Shown piece by piece: positions 16,083 to 24,628 of a stretch of DNA of 64,000 nucleotides (the first letter of the stretch is position 1; every line of letters begins with the position of its first letter). Position numbers and translations under genes: made by a program. The stretch is taken from contig NZ_JAJONF010000006.1 in the NCBI RefSeq assembly GCF_021462265.1, forward strand, positions 1-64,000, read 5' to 3'. The notes below the pieces were generated by a model that was not told where the DNA came from, made no database searches, and saw only the letters and a program-made list of their open reading frames with translations. The DNA comes from Streptomyces shenzhenensis (GTDB lineage: Bacteria > Actinomycetota > Actinomycetes > Streptomycetales > Streptomycetaceae).

Positions 16083-17054
16083 TCAGCGGGGCGTGTGCGA
16101 GGACCGGGACGGGGACGGGGAGGGCGCTGAGGTGGCGGCCGGGACGGGTGCGGCGAGCAAGCCGGCGCCGGTGGCCCCGGGGGCGGCGGTCCAGGAGGTG
16201 AGGGTGAGCGGAGGGTCGGCGCTCAGCGGCCGTATCAGCGGGGAGACCGCCGCCGCGCCGGCCATCACCGGTGCGGTCAGTTCCCGCAGCGCCTGCTGTG
16301 CGGCGGCCGGGGAGGGGACCCCGGGCAGCAGCGGCGCGGACACCGAGGTGGGCACGGCGGGGGTGCCGCCGAGCAGTGTGCCGGACGACAGCAGCGGGGT
16401 GAGCAGACGGCGGCGCTGGGTGTCGGCGGTCCCTGTGGTGCCCGAGCCCGCCACGCCGGCCGGGGCGACACTGCCGCCGCCGGAGCCGCTGCGGGCGTCG
16501 GCGGCCGGGGCGCCGGGCAGGCCGGCGGTGACCCCGCCGAGGGCCACGGCGGCCAGCGAGACCGCGCCGGCGGCGACGAACGCGAACCGCATGGAGCGCG
16601 AGGCGGAACGGTCGCTGTCCGGGCGGCCGACGGGATGGATGCGAAAGCCCCGGCCGACGGCCGCGGCCGGGTCGTGCACGCGGGCCGGGACATAGCCGAA
16701 CTCGAAAGGGTCGTCCCGGCTCATGCCGAAGACCCCGCTGCCGGATCTCGGCCCCGAGGGATCCCCCCCGCCGAACGGTGAACCGCCGCCGTCCGGGTCA
16801 CCGCCCGCGGGCAGCCCCTGGAGACGGGCCAGGAAGCTCTCGGAGGGCGGGGGCGGGGCGGCCGCCGCGAAGGCGTTCTTCAGCGCGCGCTGCGCGTCCG
16901 CCTCCGCCTTGCACCGGGCGCAGGTCGCCAGGTGGGCCAGGACGCGCTCGCGCGACTCATGGCCGAGCTCTCCGTCCACCAGGGCGGAGAGTCGGTCTCC
17001 CAGATGCTGTTCGGCGAGCTGCCGCCCGGCCGGTTTCGGTCGTGATCCACTCAC
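16083..17054 (-). CDS. Zinc-containing anti-sigma factor (RseA-like), partner of SigE
   Basis: A 323-residue protein. The N-terminus carries the anti-sigma zinc-finger motif HLATCARC (Hx3CxxC) at about residues 40-47 in a ZAS domain. A Gly-rich linker, a single membrane helix near residues 155-178 ([20 protein letters not shown]) and a long Pro/Ala-rich outer part follow. It should hold SigE at the membrane and release it on envelope or redox stress (family knowledge). The GTG start overlaps the sigE stop (GTGA at 17051-17054), so translation is coupled to keep stoichiometry. Confidence 0.88.
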   Translation of the reverse strand: MSGSRPKPAGRQLAEQHLGDRLSALVDGELGHESRERVLAHLATCARCKAEADAQRALKNAFAAAAPPPPSESFLARLQGLPAGGDPDGGGSPFGGGDPSGPRSGSGVFGMSRDDPFEFGYVPARVHDPAAAVGRGFRIHPVGRPDSDRSASRSMRFAFVAAGAVSLAAVALGGVTAGLPGAPAADARSGSGGGSVAPAGVAGSGTTGTADTQRRRLLTPLLSSGTLLGGTPAVPTSVSAPLLPGVPSPAAAQQALRELTAPVMAGAAAVSPLIRPLSADPPLTLTSWTAAPGATGAGLLAAPVPAATSAPSPSPSRSSHTPR

Positions 17055-17839
17055 GCGGTCGCGCCCCCTCCTCCCAGTGCGGGAACACGGGGCACGAAGG
17101 AGCGGCGCTCGGCCTTGCGGGCCTGCGGCGAGCGGTGCGCGAGGGCCTTGCGCAGCTGGGAGCGGCCCCGGTGGATACGGGAGCGGACCGTGCCGAGCTT
17201 CACGCCGAGGGTCGCGGCGATCTCCTCGTACGACAGGCCCTCGATGTCACAGAGCACGACGGCGGCGCGGAACTCGGGCGCCAGGGTGTCCAGGGCCTGC
17301 TGGACGTCGGCGTCGAAGTGCGCGTCGTTGAAGGCCTGCGAGGGGGTGGGCTCGCGGCTGGGCAGGCGCTCGGCCGCGTCCTCGCCGAGGGCGTCGAAGC
17401 GGATGCGCTGCTTGCGGCGGACCATGTCGAGGAACAGGTTGGTGGTGATGCGGTGCAGCCAGCCCTCGAAGGTGCCCGGCGAGTAGGTCGACAGGGAGCG
17501 GAAGACGCGGACGAAGACCTCCTGGGTGAGGTCCTCGGCGTCGTGCTGGTTTCCGGTCAGGCGGTAGGCCAGGCGGTAGACGCGGCCGCTGTGCGTGCTG
17601 ACGATCTCCTCCCACGTGGGCGGAGTCCATGCCTGCCCGTCCGCGTCGGTGGAGAAGGTCGCGGTCCGGTCCTCGCCCATGGCGAGCGTGTCGGCGTGGC
17701 TGGGGTCAGCGACGGTGTCGTTCACGGATTTCGGCTTGCCCGCCGATCCGAGGAAGCGCCGTAGCACTCCTCCACGATCCCCGGGCGCGGCCGCACCTCC
17801 CCTGTCGGCTCTGGTGGTGTCCAGTGGAGCCCCTACCAT
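17051..17839 (-). CDS. sigE: ECF RNA polymerase sigma factor, mycobacterial SigE type
   Basis: A 262-residue sigma factor. Region 2 includes [20 protein letters not shown] near the middle, and region 4 has the helix-turn-helix [20 protein letters not shown]. The ATG at 17839 is preceded by GAGGTGG and gives a length close to M. tuberculosis SigE (257); an in-frame ATG at 17956 would add 39 residues of doubtful coding quality. It is followed by an overlapping anti-sigma gene. It is not the S. coelicolor cell-wall SigE of the cse operon, but the ortholog by synteny of mycobacterial SigE. An ECF-like promoter lies upstream. Confidence 0.9.
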   Translation of the reverse strand: MVGAPLDTTRADRGGAAAPGDRGGVLRRFLGSAGKPKSVNDTVADPSHADTLAMGEDRTATFSTDADGQAWTPPTWEEIVSTHSGRVYRLAYRLTGNQHDAEDLTQEVFVRVFRSLSTYSPGTFEGWLHRITTNLFLDMVRRKQRIRFDALGEDAAERLPSREPTPSQAFNDAHFDADVQQALDTLAPEFRAAVVLCDIEGLSYEEIAATLGVKLGTVRSRIHRGRSQLRKALAHRSPQARKAERRSFVPRVPALGGGGATA

Positions 17840-17988
17840 AGCCACCTCGCCCGTTAGCACCGGATAAGCGGTTTTACGAGAATTTGATCTCTGCTGGTAC
17901 GGCTCATCCGGCCGCTGCGGCAGGTGATCGGCCGCCGTCTCCCCATCGTGATCCATTCGTGTCCCCCCGCCTTGTCTTCCACCCCTCT

Positions 17989-18016
17989 AAACGCCCGGTC
18001 CCATCTGCGGGTTCCC
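17989..18016 (-). promoter_or_regulatory. ECF-type promoter upstream of sigE, likely autoregulatory
   Basis: On the minus strand GGGAACC (18016-18010) is followed after 16 bases by CGTTT (17993-17989). This fits the ECF pattern GGAAC-N16/17-CGTT used by SigE/SigH-type sigma factors. Transcription would start near 17982, giving a leader of about 140 bases to the ATG at 17839. Autoregulation is inferred. Confidence 0.55.
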
Positions 18017-18068
18017 GGCACCAACGGATACAGTCACGCCCAGGCAACCACGGGGACAGGAGAGGGTC

Positions 18069-18701
18069 ATTACCGGCAACCGGCAGACGAGCTGGGCGTT
18101 CGCCGACGCCTTTGTCGCCGAGGACGAAGCGCTGCGGTGGGCCCGTGACCGGGCCCGCGAGGCAGGGCTGCGCTCGGTGTCGCCCGGCACGGGCGCCGCG
18201 CTGCGCATGCTCGCCGCCTCCGTGGACGCCAAGGCGGTCGCCGAGATCGGCACGGGGTGCGGGGTGTCGGGGATGTATCTGCTGTACGGCATGCGCCCGG
18301 ACGGCGTGCTGACCACCGTGGATCCCGAGCCGGACCACCAGCAGTTCGCCCGGCAGGCCTTCCGCGCCTGCGGCTTCGCCAGCAACCGGGCCCGCTTCAT
18401 CCCCGGCCGCGCCCTGGACGTGCTGCCCCGTCTCGCGGACGCCGGCTACGACCTGGTCTTCTGCGACGGTGACCGGCTGGAGTACTCCGACTATCTCGCT
18501 GAATCGTTGCGCCTGCTGCGTCCGGGTGGCCTGGTGATCTTCGAGGGCGTCTTCGCCAACGGCCGCACCGTCGACTCCCGGCCGCAGCCGACCGAGGTGC
18601 TGCGGCTGCGCGAACTGCTGCGCACGGTCCGGGAGAGCCCGGAGCTGGTGCCGTCGCTGCTGCCGGTGGGCGACGGACTGCTGTGCGCGGTCAAGCGCTG
18701 A
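18069..18701 (+). CDS. O-methyltransferase (Rv1220c type) lacking a standard start codon
   Basis: About 210 residues of a class I SAM-dependent methyltransferase. AEIGTGCGVSGMYLLYGM is the SAM-binding motif I, with LTTVDPEPDHQQFARQ and YDLVFCDGD after it, as in the catechol/caffeoyl-CoA OMT family. The conserved N-terminus (TGNRQTSWAFADAFVAEDE) is in frame, yet no ATG, GTG or TTG precedes it back to the TAA at 17988. The best candidate is ATT at 18069, with AGGAG six bases upstream; the next GTG (18177) would remove 36 conserved residues. A GTG-to-GTC change or sequencing error is the alternative. Divergent from sigE. Confidence 0.8.
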   Translation: MTGNRQTSWAFADAFVAEDEALRWARDRAREAGLRSVSPGTGAALRMLAASVDAKAVAEIGTGCGVSGMYLLYGMRPDGVLTTVDPEPDHQQFARQAFRACGFASNRARFIPGRALDVLPRLADAGYDLVFCDGDRLEYSDYLAESLRLLRPGGLVIFEGVFANGRTVDSRPQPTEVLRLRELLRTVRESPELVPSLLPVGDGLLCAVKR

Positions 18702-18911
18702 GCAGGCCGGGTGAAGTCCGCTGCTGACCGGCGGCGCCTCGAAGGGGCGCGGGTGACCGCGCGACCAGCCACCACGACGCCGCGGACGAAGCCGGCGCAT
18801 CGCGGCACTTCCAGCTGAACCGCCTGACCCGCACGGGCGGCGGCCGAGCCCTCGCGGGCGGCGACGGGGCCCTTCCGGGCGGCGACCGGTGGAAGTGAAG
18901 AAGACGGCAGC

Positions 18912-18939
18912 GCCCCGGCACCGTTTACGATGCCGGGGC
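18912..18939. terminator. Hairpin between the O-methyltransferase and DUF3117 genes
   Basis: A perfect 9-bp inverted repeat GCCCCGGCA/TGCCGGGGC with a 10-nt loop lies 27 bases downstream of the DUF3117 stop on the minus strand. A diverged copy of the dispersed repeat lies upstream near 18740. Confidence 0.65.
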
Positions 18940-18966
18940 CGCCGAAAGGGTATGGTCGCTGACGTC

Positions 18967-19134
18967 TCAGACGACGACGTTCTTGAGGGCGTCGGCAAGC
19001 GCCGCGGCCTCGTCAGGGGTCAGCTCGACGACGAGCCGACCGCCGCCTTCGAGCGGAACGCGCATGACGATGCCCCGCCCCTCCTTGGTCACCTCGAGCG
19101 GGCCATCACCCGTTCGCGGCTTCATGGCCGCCAT
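18967..19134 (-). CDS. DUF3117 protein, 55 residues
   Basis: A 55-residue protein (MAAMKPRTGDGPLEVTKEGR at the start, DEAAALADALKNVVV at the end) matching DUF3117, a highly conserved actinobacterial family (M. tuberculosis Rv1211). It is a small beta-rich cytosolic protein of unknown role. The ATG at 19134 has AAGGGG at 8-base spacing; longer in-frame Met codons up to 19254 precede non-conserved sequence. Its location next to tag and folP2 is also conserved in mycobacteria. Confidence 0.92.
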   Translation of the reverse strand: MAAMKPRTGDGPLEVTKEGRGIVMRVPLEGGGRLVVELTPDEAAALADALKNVVV

Positions 19135-19511
19135 GCTGGTTCCCCTTCCTGAAAACAGCTCATCGTCTGCCGACGGCCTCATGGGCACGCACGGTCCTGG
19201 CGGGACACGCGACTCCGGCATCGAACACATTGCTTCCAAGCCATTATCCCGCATCTCAGGACCCGATGACCAACATCAGTCGGCATCGCTTGGGCAACGC
19301 GCGCGAGCAAAACCACTCAATTCGGCGATGTGGCTGCGATACTTCGCCACCTCGCGTCCTTACGCCGCCCGAGTCGGCTCCGGTTTTCTTGACGCAGGTC
19401 ACACACCAGGTCGGGTCACCCGGCGACGATCTCCGCCATGCTGTCCTTCGGACATCGACGTACTGAGCGGTACGTCAGCCGCGACGACGGAGACGACGGA
19501 GGGGACACACC
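19135..19511 (+). promoter_or_regulatory. Divergent intergenic region with palindrome upstream of the enoyl-CoA hydratase gene
   Basis: This 377-base gap has no convincing ORF. It holds the promoters of the DUF3117 and hydratase genes. The one clear structure is a perfect 7-bp inverted repeat GACGTAC-TGAGCG-GTACGTC at 19457-19476, 36 bases upstream of the hydratase start, a plausible site for a TetR-type regulator of acyl-CoA genes (inference). Confidence 0.45.
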
Positions 19512-20315
19512 ATGACCGACACCGTGCTCTACGAGGTGAGCGACGGGCTCGCGACGATCACGCTGAACCGCCCCGAGGCGATGAACGCGCTGAACATCGC
19601 GACGAAGGTGGCCCTTCGGGAGGCCGCGCAGGAAGCTGCGGCCGACCCGGCCGTCCGGGCGATCCTGCTGACCGCCGCCGGGGACCGGGCGTTCTGTGTG
19701 GGGCAGGACCTCAAGGAGCACATCACGCTGCTCGCGTCCGACCGGGAGACCGGGGCGGGGCAGACGATGACGACGGTCCGGGACCACTACAACCCGATTG
19801 TGCGGGCGTTGATGTCGGCGCCGAAGCCGGTCGTCGCCGCCGTGAACGGGGTGGCCGCCGGCGCCGGACTCGGTTTCGCGCTCGCCGCGGACTACCGCGT
19901 GGTCGCCGACACGGCCGCTTTCAACACGTCGTTCGCGGGGGTGGCGCTGACCGCGGACTCCGGCGTCTCCTGGACGCTGCCCCGGGTGGTGGGGCCTGGG
20001 CGCGCCGCCGACCTGCTGCTCTTTCCGCGGAGCATCAGTGCGCAGGACGCGTACGAGTTCGGCATCGCCAACAAGGTCGTGCCTTCGGCCGACCTGCGGG
20101 CCGAGGGCGAGAAAACCGCGCGGAAGCTGGCCGACGGGCCGACGGTGGCTTACGCGGCGCTGAAGGAGGCGGTGGCCTACGGGCTCACGCACTCCCTCGA
20201 CGAGACGCTGGACAAAGAGGACGAGCTGCAGGCCCGGGCCGGGGCCTCCGAGGATCACGGGATCGCCGTGCAGGCGTTCGTGAACAAGGAGAAGCCGAAG
20301 TACTTGGGGCGGTGA
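19512..20315 (+). CDS. Enoyl-CoA hydratase/isomerase family protein
   Basis: A 267-residue crotonase-fold protein. It has the N-terminal motif ITLNRPEAMNAL, the first oxyanion-hole segment FCVGQDLKEH, and the second one in VNGVAAGAGLGFALAADYR. Of the usual catalytic acids, the position after the second oxyanion helix reads ALTADSG, where the Glu of classical hydratases appears replaced. The protein may therefore be a PaaG-type isomerase or another crotonase, so the exact reaction is open. GGAGGGG precedes the ATG. Confidence 0.88.
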   Translation: MTDTVLYEVSDGLATITLNRPEAMNALNIATKVALREAAQEAAADPAVRAILLTAAGDRAFCVGQDLKEHITLLASDRETGAGQTMTTVRDHYNPIVRALMSAPKPVVAAVNGVAAGAGLGFALAADYRVVADTAAFNTSFAGVALTADSGVSWTLPRVVGPGRAADLLLFPRSISAQDAYEFGIANKVVPSADLRAEGEKTARKLADGPTVAYAALKEAVAYGLTHSLDETLDKEDELQARAGASEDHGIAVQAFVNKEKPKYLGR

Positions 20316-20412
20316 CTCTCGTCGCAGACAACCGCGGGTTGGGGGGCTGGTCGCGCCCGCGCGGCGGAGCCGCATGCCGATGCGGCCCCGCGCCCCTCAT
20401 GGGCGCTGTCCC

Positions 20413-21018
20413 TTACGGGGTTGTTCGGGCCACGCAGGTTTCGAGATGGTCGTTGACCAGGCCGCATGCCTGCATGAGGGCGTAGGCCGTCGTCGGGCCG
20501 ATGAAGCGCAGGCCGCGCTTCTTCAGGGCCTTGGACAGGGCCGTCGATTCGGGGGTCACCGGCAGGACGTCGGCGAGCGTCCTGGGGGCCGGGTACGTGC
20601 CCGGCTCCGGGGCGTGTGACCAGACAAGGGTGTCCAGTTCACCCGGGGCCCACTCCGCGAGGACCTTCGCGTTGGCCATCGTCGCGTCGATCTTCGACCG
20701 GTTGCGGATGATGCCGGGGTCGGCCAGCAGACGGTCGCGGTCCTCGTCCGTGAACGCGGCCACCTTCTGGATGTGGAAGTCGGCGAAGGCGGCCCGGAAG
20801 CCGGGGCGGCGGCGCAGGATCGTGATCCAGGAGAGGCCGGACTGGAAGGCCTCCAGGCTGAGGCGTTCGTAGAGGGCGTCGTCGCCGTGGACCGGGCGGC
20901 CCCACTCCTCGTCGTGGTACGACACGTAGTCCTCGGTGGACAGGGCCCAGGGGCAGCGCAGCCTGCCGTCCGGCCCGGCCACCGCCGCTCCGGCGGCCGT
21001 GCCGGTCGTCTCGCTCAT
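20413..21018 (-). CDS. tag: DNA-3-methyladenine glycosylase I
   Basis: A 201-residue protein with the Tag signature: RCPWALSTEDYVSYHDEEWGR at the N-terminus supplies a zinc-binding Cys and the base-pocket residues, and LEAFQSGLSWITILRRR carries the catalytic Glu. The C-terminus ends NDHLETCVAR with further zinc ligands. It excises 3-methyladenine from alkylated DNA in base excision repair. AGGAGG lies 7 bases before the ATG, which overlaps the stop of the upstream DivIVA-domain gene by ATGA, so the two are co-translated. Confidence 0.94.
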   Translation of the reverse strand: MSETTGTAAGAAVAGPDGRLRCPWALSTEDYVSYHDEEWGRPVHGDDALYERLSLEAFQSGLSWITILRRRPGFRAAFADFHIQKVAAFTDEDRDRLLADPGIIRNRSKIDATMANAKVLAEWAPGELDTLVWSHAPEPGTYPAPRTLADVLPVTPESTALSKALKKRGLRFIGPTTAYALMQACGLVNDHLETCVARTTP

Positions 21019-21383
21019 GGCCGGTCCTCCTGCTCGGGCTTGTCCAGCGAGGTGTGCGGGGCATGCCCGGTGTGCGGCGCGGCCTGGGCGCCGGCCAGCG
21101 CGGACTCCAGGTCGGCGATCCGGGCGTCGCGCTCCGCGAGTTCGGCGCCGAGACGGCTGAGCGCGTCGTCGACGTCCGCCATGCGGTAGCCGCGCGGGAC
21201 GAGCGGGAAGCGGATGCTCTCCACGTCCGCGCGGCTGACCGGGCGGTCCGGGGGCAGCGGGTCCTGGAGCCGCTCGGGCGCCACCTCCGGCAGCGGTCCG
21301 CTCTCGCCGCCGCTCACCACGGCGAGGGTGACCGCGGCGACCACGACCGCGAGCGCGACGACGAGGAACAGGAACATGACCAT
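21015..21383 (-). CDS. DivIVA-domain membrane protein (Rv1209-like)
   Basis: A 122-residue protein. An N-terminal membrane helix (MVMFLFLVVALAVVVAAVTL) is followed by a linker and a short DivIVA-like motif (FPLVPRGYRMADVDDALSRL) leading into a coiled coil (LGAELAERDARIADLESAL). Such proteins are found beside tag and folP2 in mycobacteria as well. It may target to curved or growing membrane, as DivIVA does (inference). Start at 21383 chosen so that the membrane helix is N-terminal; the frame is open to 21533 but contains the 9-bp tandem repeat. Confidence 0.8.
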   Translation of the reverse strand: MVMFLFLVVALAVVVAAVTLAVVSGGESGPLPEVAPERLQDPLPPDRPVSRADVESIRFPLVPRGYRMADVDDALSRLGAELAERDARIADLESALAGAQAAPHTGHAPHTSLDKPEQEDRP

Positions 21384-21428
21384 CGCGGTGGGCCCCCAGG
21401 CTCGGTGAAGCGGTGCAGCAGCACTCGT

Positions 21429-21455
21429 TGTGCTCAGTGTGCTCAGTGTGCTCGG
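21429..21455 (+). repeat. Three tandem copies of a 9-bp repeat
   Basis: TGTGCTCAG, TGTGCTCAG and TGTGCTCGG follow one another between the divergent DivIVA-domain and folP2 starts. It may affect promoter spacing; no function is established. Confidence 0.7.
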
Positions 21456-21551
21456 TGTCGAATGTGTCTGTGTCCGATCGTGCCATGCGAGTCTGACAGT
21501 TAGGGTCGCAGGCGCTCGCACCGAGGGAATCACTACGGGAGGTCACAGGCG

Positions 21552-22412
21552 ATGCTCAGGCTGGGCAGGCGGGAATTCGGGCCGAACGAACCGGTGATCA
21601 TGGCCATCGTGAACCGGACGCCGGACTCCTTCTACGACCAGGGGGCGACCTTCCGCGACGAGCCGGCCCTCGCCCGCGTGGAGCAGGCGGTGACAGAGGG
21701 GGCCGCGATCATCGACATCGGCGGGGTGAAGGCCGGTCCGGGCGAGGAGGTGACCGCCGAGGAGGAGGCACGGCGCATCGTCGGGTTCGTCGCGGAGGTG
21801 CGCAGGCGCTTCCCCGACGTCGTGATCAGCGTGGACACCTGGCGGGCGTCGGTCGGGGAGGCCGCCTGCGAGGCCGGGGCGGATCTGCTGAACGACGCGT
21901 GGGGCGGGGTCGACCCGGGGCTGGCCGAGGTCGCGGCGCGGTACCGGGTGGGGCTGGTGTGCACGCACGCGGGCGGGGCCGAGCCCCGGACGCGGCCGCA
22001 CCGGGTGTCGTACGACGACGTCGTGGCCGACATTCTGCGGGTGACCCTGGGGCTGGCCGAGCGGGCGGTGGCGCTGGGAGTGCCGCGGGAGTCGGTGCTG
22101 ATCGATCCGGGGCACGACTTCGGCAAGAACACCCGGCACAGTCTGGAGGCGACGCGCCGGCTCGGGGAGATGGTGGAGACGGGGTGGCCGGTGCTGGTCT
22201 CCCTGTCCAACAAGGACTTCGTGGGCGAGACCCTGGACCGGCCGCTGAAGGAGCGGGTCATCGGGACGCTGGCGACGACGGCGGTGTCCGCGTGGCTGGG
22301 GGCGCGGGTGTACCGGGTCCATGAGGTGGCCGAGACGCGTCAGGTGCTGGACATGGTGGCGTCGATCGCCGGCCACCGCCCGCCGGCGGTGGCCCGGCGG
22401 GGGCTGGCGTAG
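21552..22412 (+). CDS. folP: FolP2-type dihydropteroate synthase homolog
   Basis: A 286-residue TIM-barrel pterin-binding protein with VIMAIVNRTPDSFYDQG at the N-terminus, D-loop region VISVDTWRASVGEAA and IDPGHDFGKN. GGGAGG precedes the ATG. Several DHPS key positions differ from canonical enzymes: NRTPDSF for NVTPDSF, and GGVKAGPG where GGESTRPG is expected, so the sulfonamide/pABA loop is altered. The mycobacterial paralog FolP2 (Rv1207), at the same genomic place, lacks DHPS activity. This protein is likely its counterpart and probably not the main folate enzyme. Confidence 0.88.
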   Translation: MLRLGRREFGPNEPVIMAIVNRTPDSFYDQGATFRDEPALARVEQAVTEGAAIIDIGGVKAGPGEEVTAEEEARRIVGFVAEVRRRFPDVVISVDTWRASVGEAACEAGADLLNDAWGGVDPGLAEVAARYRVGLVCTHAGGAEPRTRPHRVSYDDVVADILRVTLGLAERAVALGVPRESVLIDPGHDFGKNTRHSLEATRRLGEMVETGWPVLVSLSNKDFVGETLDRPLKERVIGTLATTAVSAWLGARVYRVHEVAETRQVLDMVASIAGHRPPAVARRGLA

Positions 22413-22434
22413 CCGACGGTTCGCGCCGCCGCGT

Positions 22435-22455
22435 CCTGGGGGCTCCGCCCCCAGG
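22435..22455. terminator. Hairpin terminator after folP2
   Basis: CCTGGGGGC-TCC-GCCCCCAGG is a perfect 9-bp stem with a 3-nt loop, 22 bases past the folP2 stop. A second short stem (CTCGGCT/AGCCGAG) is at 22543-22560 before the convergent LOG gene. Confidence 0.75.
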
Positions 22456-22593
22456 CCCCCGAAACCTCGCCCACCCAGCACCGACTCGGTGAGTCGAGAA
22501 GTGCACGAACCGGCTCGGCCGGCCGGCGCGCTGACGAGAGCCCTCGGCTTCGCAGCCGAGCGAGTCGGGTGGGTGGGCGAGCGGCAGGCGGTC

Positions 22594-23352
22594 CTAGCGG
22601 GCCGCTTCCTTCGAGACCAGGCCCACCGCTTCCTGCACGTCGTCCGTGACGTGGAAGAGGAGGAGGTCCTTCTCGGCCGCCTTGCCCTGGGCGACCAGGG
22701 TGTTCTTCAGCCAGTCCACCAGGCCGCCCCAGTACTCGCTGCCGAACAGGACGATCGGGAAGCGGGTGACCTTCTGGGTCTGGACGAGGGTGAGGGCCTC
22801 GAAGAGTTCGTCGAGGGTGCCGAGGCCGCCGGGCAGGACCACGAACCCCTGTGCGTACTTGACGAACATCATCTTCCGCACGAAGAAGTAGCGGAAGTTG
22901 AGGCCGATGTCGACGTACGGGTTGAGGCCCTGTTCGAAGGGGAGCTCGATACCGAGGCCGACCGAGACGCCGCCCGCCTCCAGCGCGCCCCTGTTGGCCG
23001 CCTCCATCGCGCCCGGGCCGCCGCCCGTGATCACGGCCCAGCCGGCCTCGACCAGGCCCCGGCCGAGCTTCACGCCCGCGTCGTACTCGGCCGAGTCGAC
23101 CGGCGTCCGCGCCGAGCCGAACACGCTGATCGCGGGCGGCAGTTCGGCGAGCGTGCCGAAGCCCTCGATGAACTCCGACTGGATGCGCAGCACCCGCCAG
23201 GGGTCCGTGTGGACCCAGTCGGAGGGGCCGCCCGCGTCCAGGAGCCGCTGGTCCGTCGTGCTCGCGGTCACCTGGCCGCGCCGTCGGAGGACCGGTCCCA
23301 GGCGCTGCTCGTCCGGCGGCACCTTCTTCCCCTCGGGGTTCCCGGTAGGCAT
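22594..23352 (-). CDS. LOG family (TIGR00730) nucleotide phosphoribohydrolase
   Basis: A 252-residue Rossmann-fold protein. It carries the LOG signature PGGLGTLDELFE near residue 175, with GGGPGAMEAANRGA in the nucleotide-binding part. LOG proteins release the base from cytokinin riboside 5'-monophosphate or related nucleotides; the mycobacterial relative Rv1205 makes cytokinins. It starts at the ATG at 23352. The ORF keeps about 60 N-terminal residues ahead of the core, typical of the longer actinobacterial class. In mycobacteria gpgS lies between folP2 and this gene; it is absent here. Confidence 0.9.
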   Translation of the reverse strand: MPTGNPEGKKVPPDEQRLGPVLRRRGQVTASTTDQRLLDAGGPSDWVHTDPWRVLRIQSEFIEGFGTLAELPPAISVFGSARTPVDSAEYDAGVKLGRGLVEAGWAVITGGGPGAMEAANRGALEAGGVSVGLGIELPFEQGLNPYVDIGLNFRYFFVRKMMFVKYAQGFVVLPGGLGTLDELFEALTLVQTQKVTRFPIVLFGSEYWGGLVDWLKNTLVAQGKAAEKDLLLFHVTDDVQEAVGLVSKEAAR

Positions 23353-23455
23353 ATACGCGCTCCCTCCGCTTGCAGGTGTATCTGGTTCAGCGTAGATCCG
23401 CGCGGGTTACAGGCGCGGGACGTCGGCATGTCGGGCGCGCAGCGCCGTCGTGCGC

Positions 23456-24535
23456 TCAGCTGGTCAGCCAGTCGCGCAGCCGCTCCTCGCCCGCCAGGAT
23501 CTTTCCGGTTTCCACCCTTTCGTCCCGCTTGTGTGCCAAGTGCGGGTTGCCGGGACCGTAGTTGACCGCGGGGACCCCGAGGGACGAGAACCGGGAGACG
23601 TCGGTCCAGCCGTACTTGGGCATCGGCGTGCCGCCGACCGCCTCGATGAAGGCGGCCGCGGCCGGGTGGGAGAGGCCGGGCAGCGCGCCGGGACTGTGGT
23701 CGTCGACCACGAACTCCTCGACCCCGCAGCCGGCGAAGACCTCGCGGACGTGGGCGATGGCCTCGGCCTCGGAACGGTCGGGCGCGTACCGGAAGTTGAC
23801 GGTGACCACGCAGGCGTCGGGGATGACGTTGCCGGCCACCCCGCCCGAGATGCCGACCGCATTGAGGCCCTCGCGGTACTCCAGACCGTCGATGACCGGG
23901 TAGCGGGGCTCGTAGGCGGCGAGGCGGGCGAGGATCGGGGCGGCCGCGTGGATGGCGTTGGAGCCCATCCAGGAGCGCGCCGAGTGGGCCCGCTCGCCCG
24001 AGGTCTTCAGCAGGACGCGCAGGGTGCCCTGGCAGCCCCCCTCGACCTCGCCGTCCGAGGGTTCGAGCAGCACCGCGAAGTCGCCGGCCAGCCATTCGGG
24101 GTGGGCCTCGGCGACGTGCTTGAGGCCGTTGAGGTCGGCGGCGACCTCCTCGTTGTCGTAGAAGACGAAGGTCAGGTCGCGGTTGGGGGCGGGGACGGTG
24201 GCCGCGATGCGCAGCTGGACGGCGACGCCCGACTTCATGTCGCAGGTGCCGCAGCCCCACAGCACGCCGTCCGCGTCGAGTCGGGAGGGCAGGTTCTCCG
24301 CGACGGGGACGGTGTCGATGTGGCCGGCCAGGATCACCCGCTCGGGACGGCCGAGGTTCGTCCGGGCGATCACGTTGTTGCCGTACCGGTCGACCGTCAG
24401 GTGCGGCAGGGCGCGCAGCGCGCTCTCGATCGCGTCCGCCAGGGGCTTCTCGGTGCCGCTCTCGGAGGGGAGGTCGACGAGCCGCGCGGTGAGCGCGGCG
24501 GCGTCCAGCGTGAGGTCAAGCGAGGTGTCGGCCAT
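23456..24535 (-). CDS. dapE: Succinyl-diaminopimelate desuccinylase
   Basis: A 359-residue M20 family metallohydrolase. AGHIDTVP (His72, Asp74), the second metal-bridging Asp in CGTCDMKSG (Asp99) and the catalytic Glu pair in YDNEE (129-130) are all present, and the dimerisation lid domain lies in the middle. It hydrolyses N-succinyl-LL-diaminopimelate to succinate and LL-DAP in lysine and peptidoglycan precursor synthesis. DapC, the preceding pathway enzyme, is encoded 2 kb away. Divergent from the lysozyme-like membrane protein gene. Confidence 0.94.
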   Translation of the reverse strand: MADTSLDLTLDAAALTARLVDLPSESGTEKPLADAIESALRALPHLTVDRYGNNVIARTNLGRPERVILAGHIDTVPVAENLPSRLDADGVLWGCGTCDMKSGVAVQLRIAATVPAPNRDLTFVFYDNEEVAADLNGLKHVAEAHPEWLAGDFAVLLEPSDGEVEGGCQGTLRVLLKTSGERAHSARSWMGSNAIHAAAPILARLAAYEPRYPVIDGLEYREGLNAVGISGGVAGNVIPDACVVTVNFRYAPDRSEAEAIAHVREVFAGCGVEEFVVDDHSPGALPGLSHPAAAAFIEAVGGTPMPKYGWTDVSRFSSLGVPAVNYGPGNPHLAHKRDERVETGKILAGEERLRDWLTS

Positions 24536-24628
24536 GGCCTCGACCCTAGCGCGGGCGATCCCGTGAGAGGGTTCACAGGCTTTCGGACCGGGGGGTGAGC
24601 GGCTCGTACCCTCCAGTATGTTGTACGC

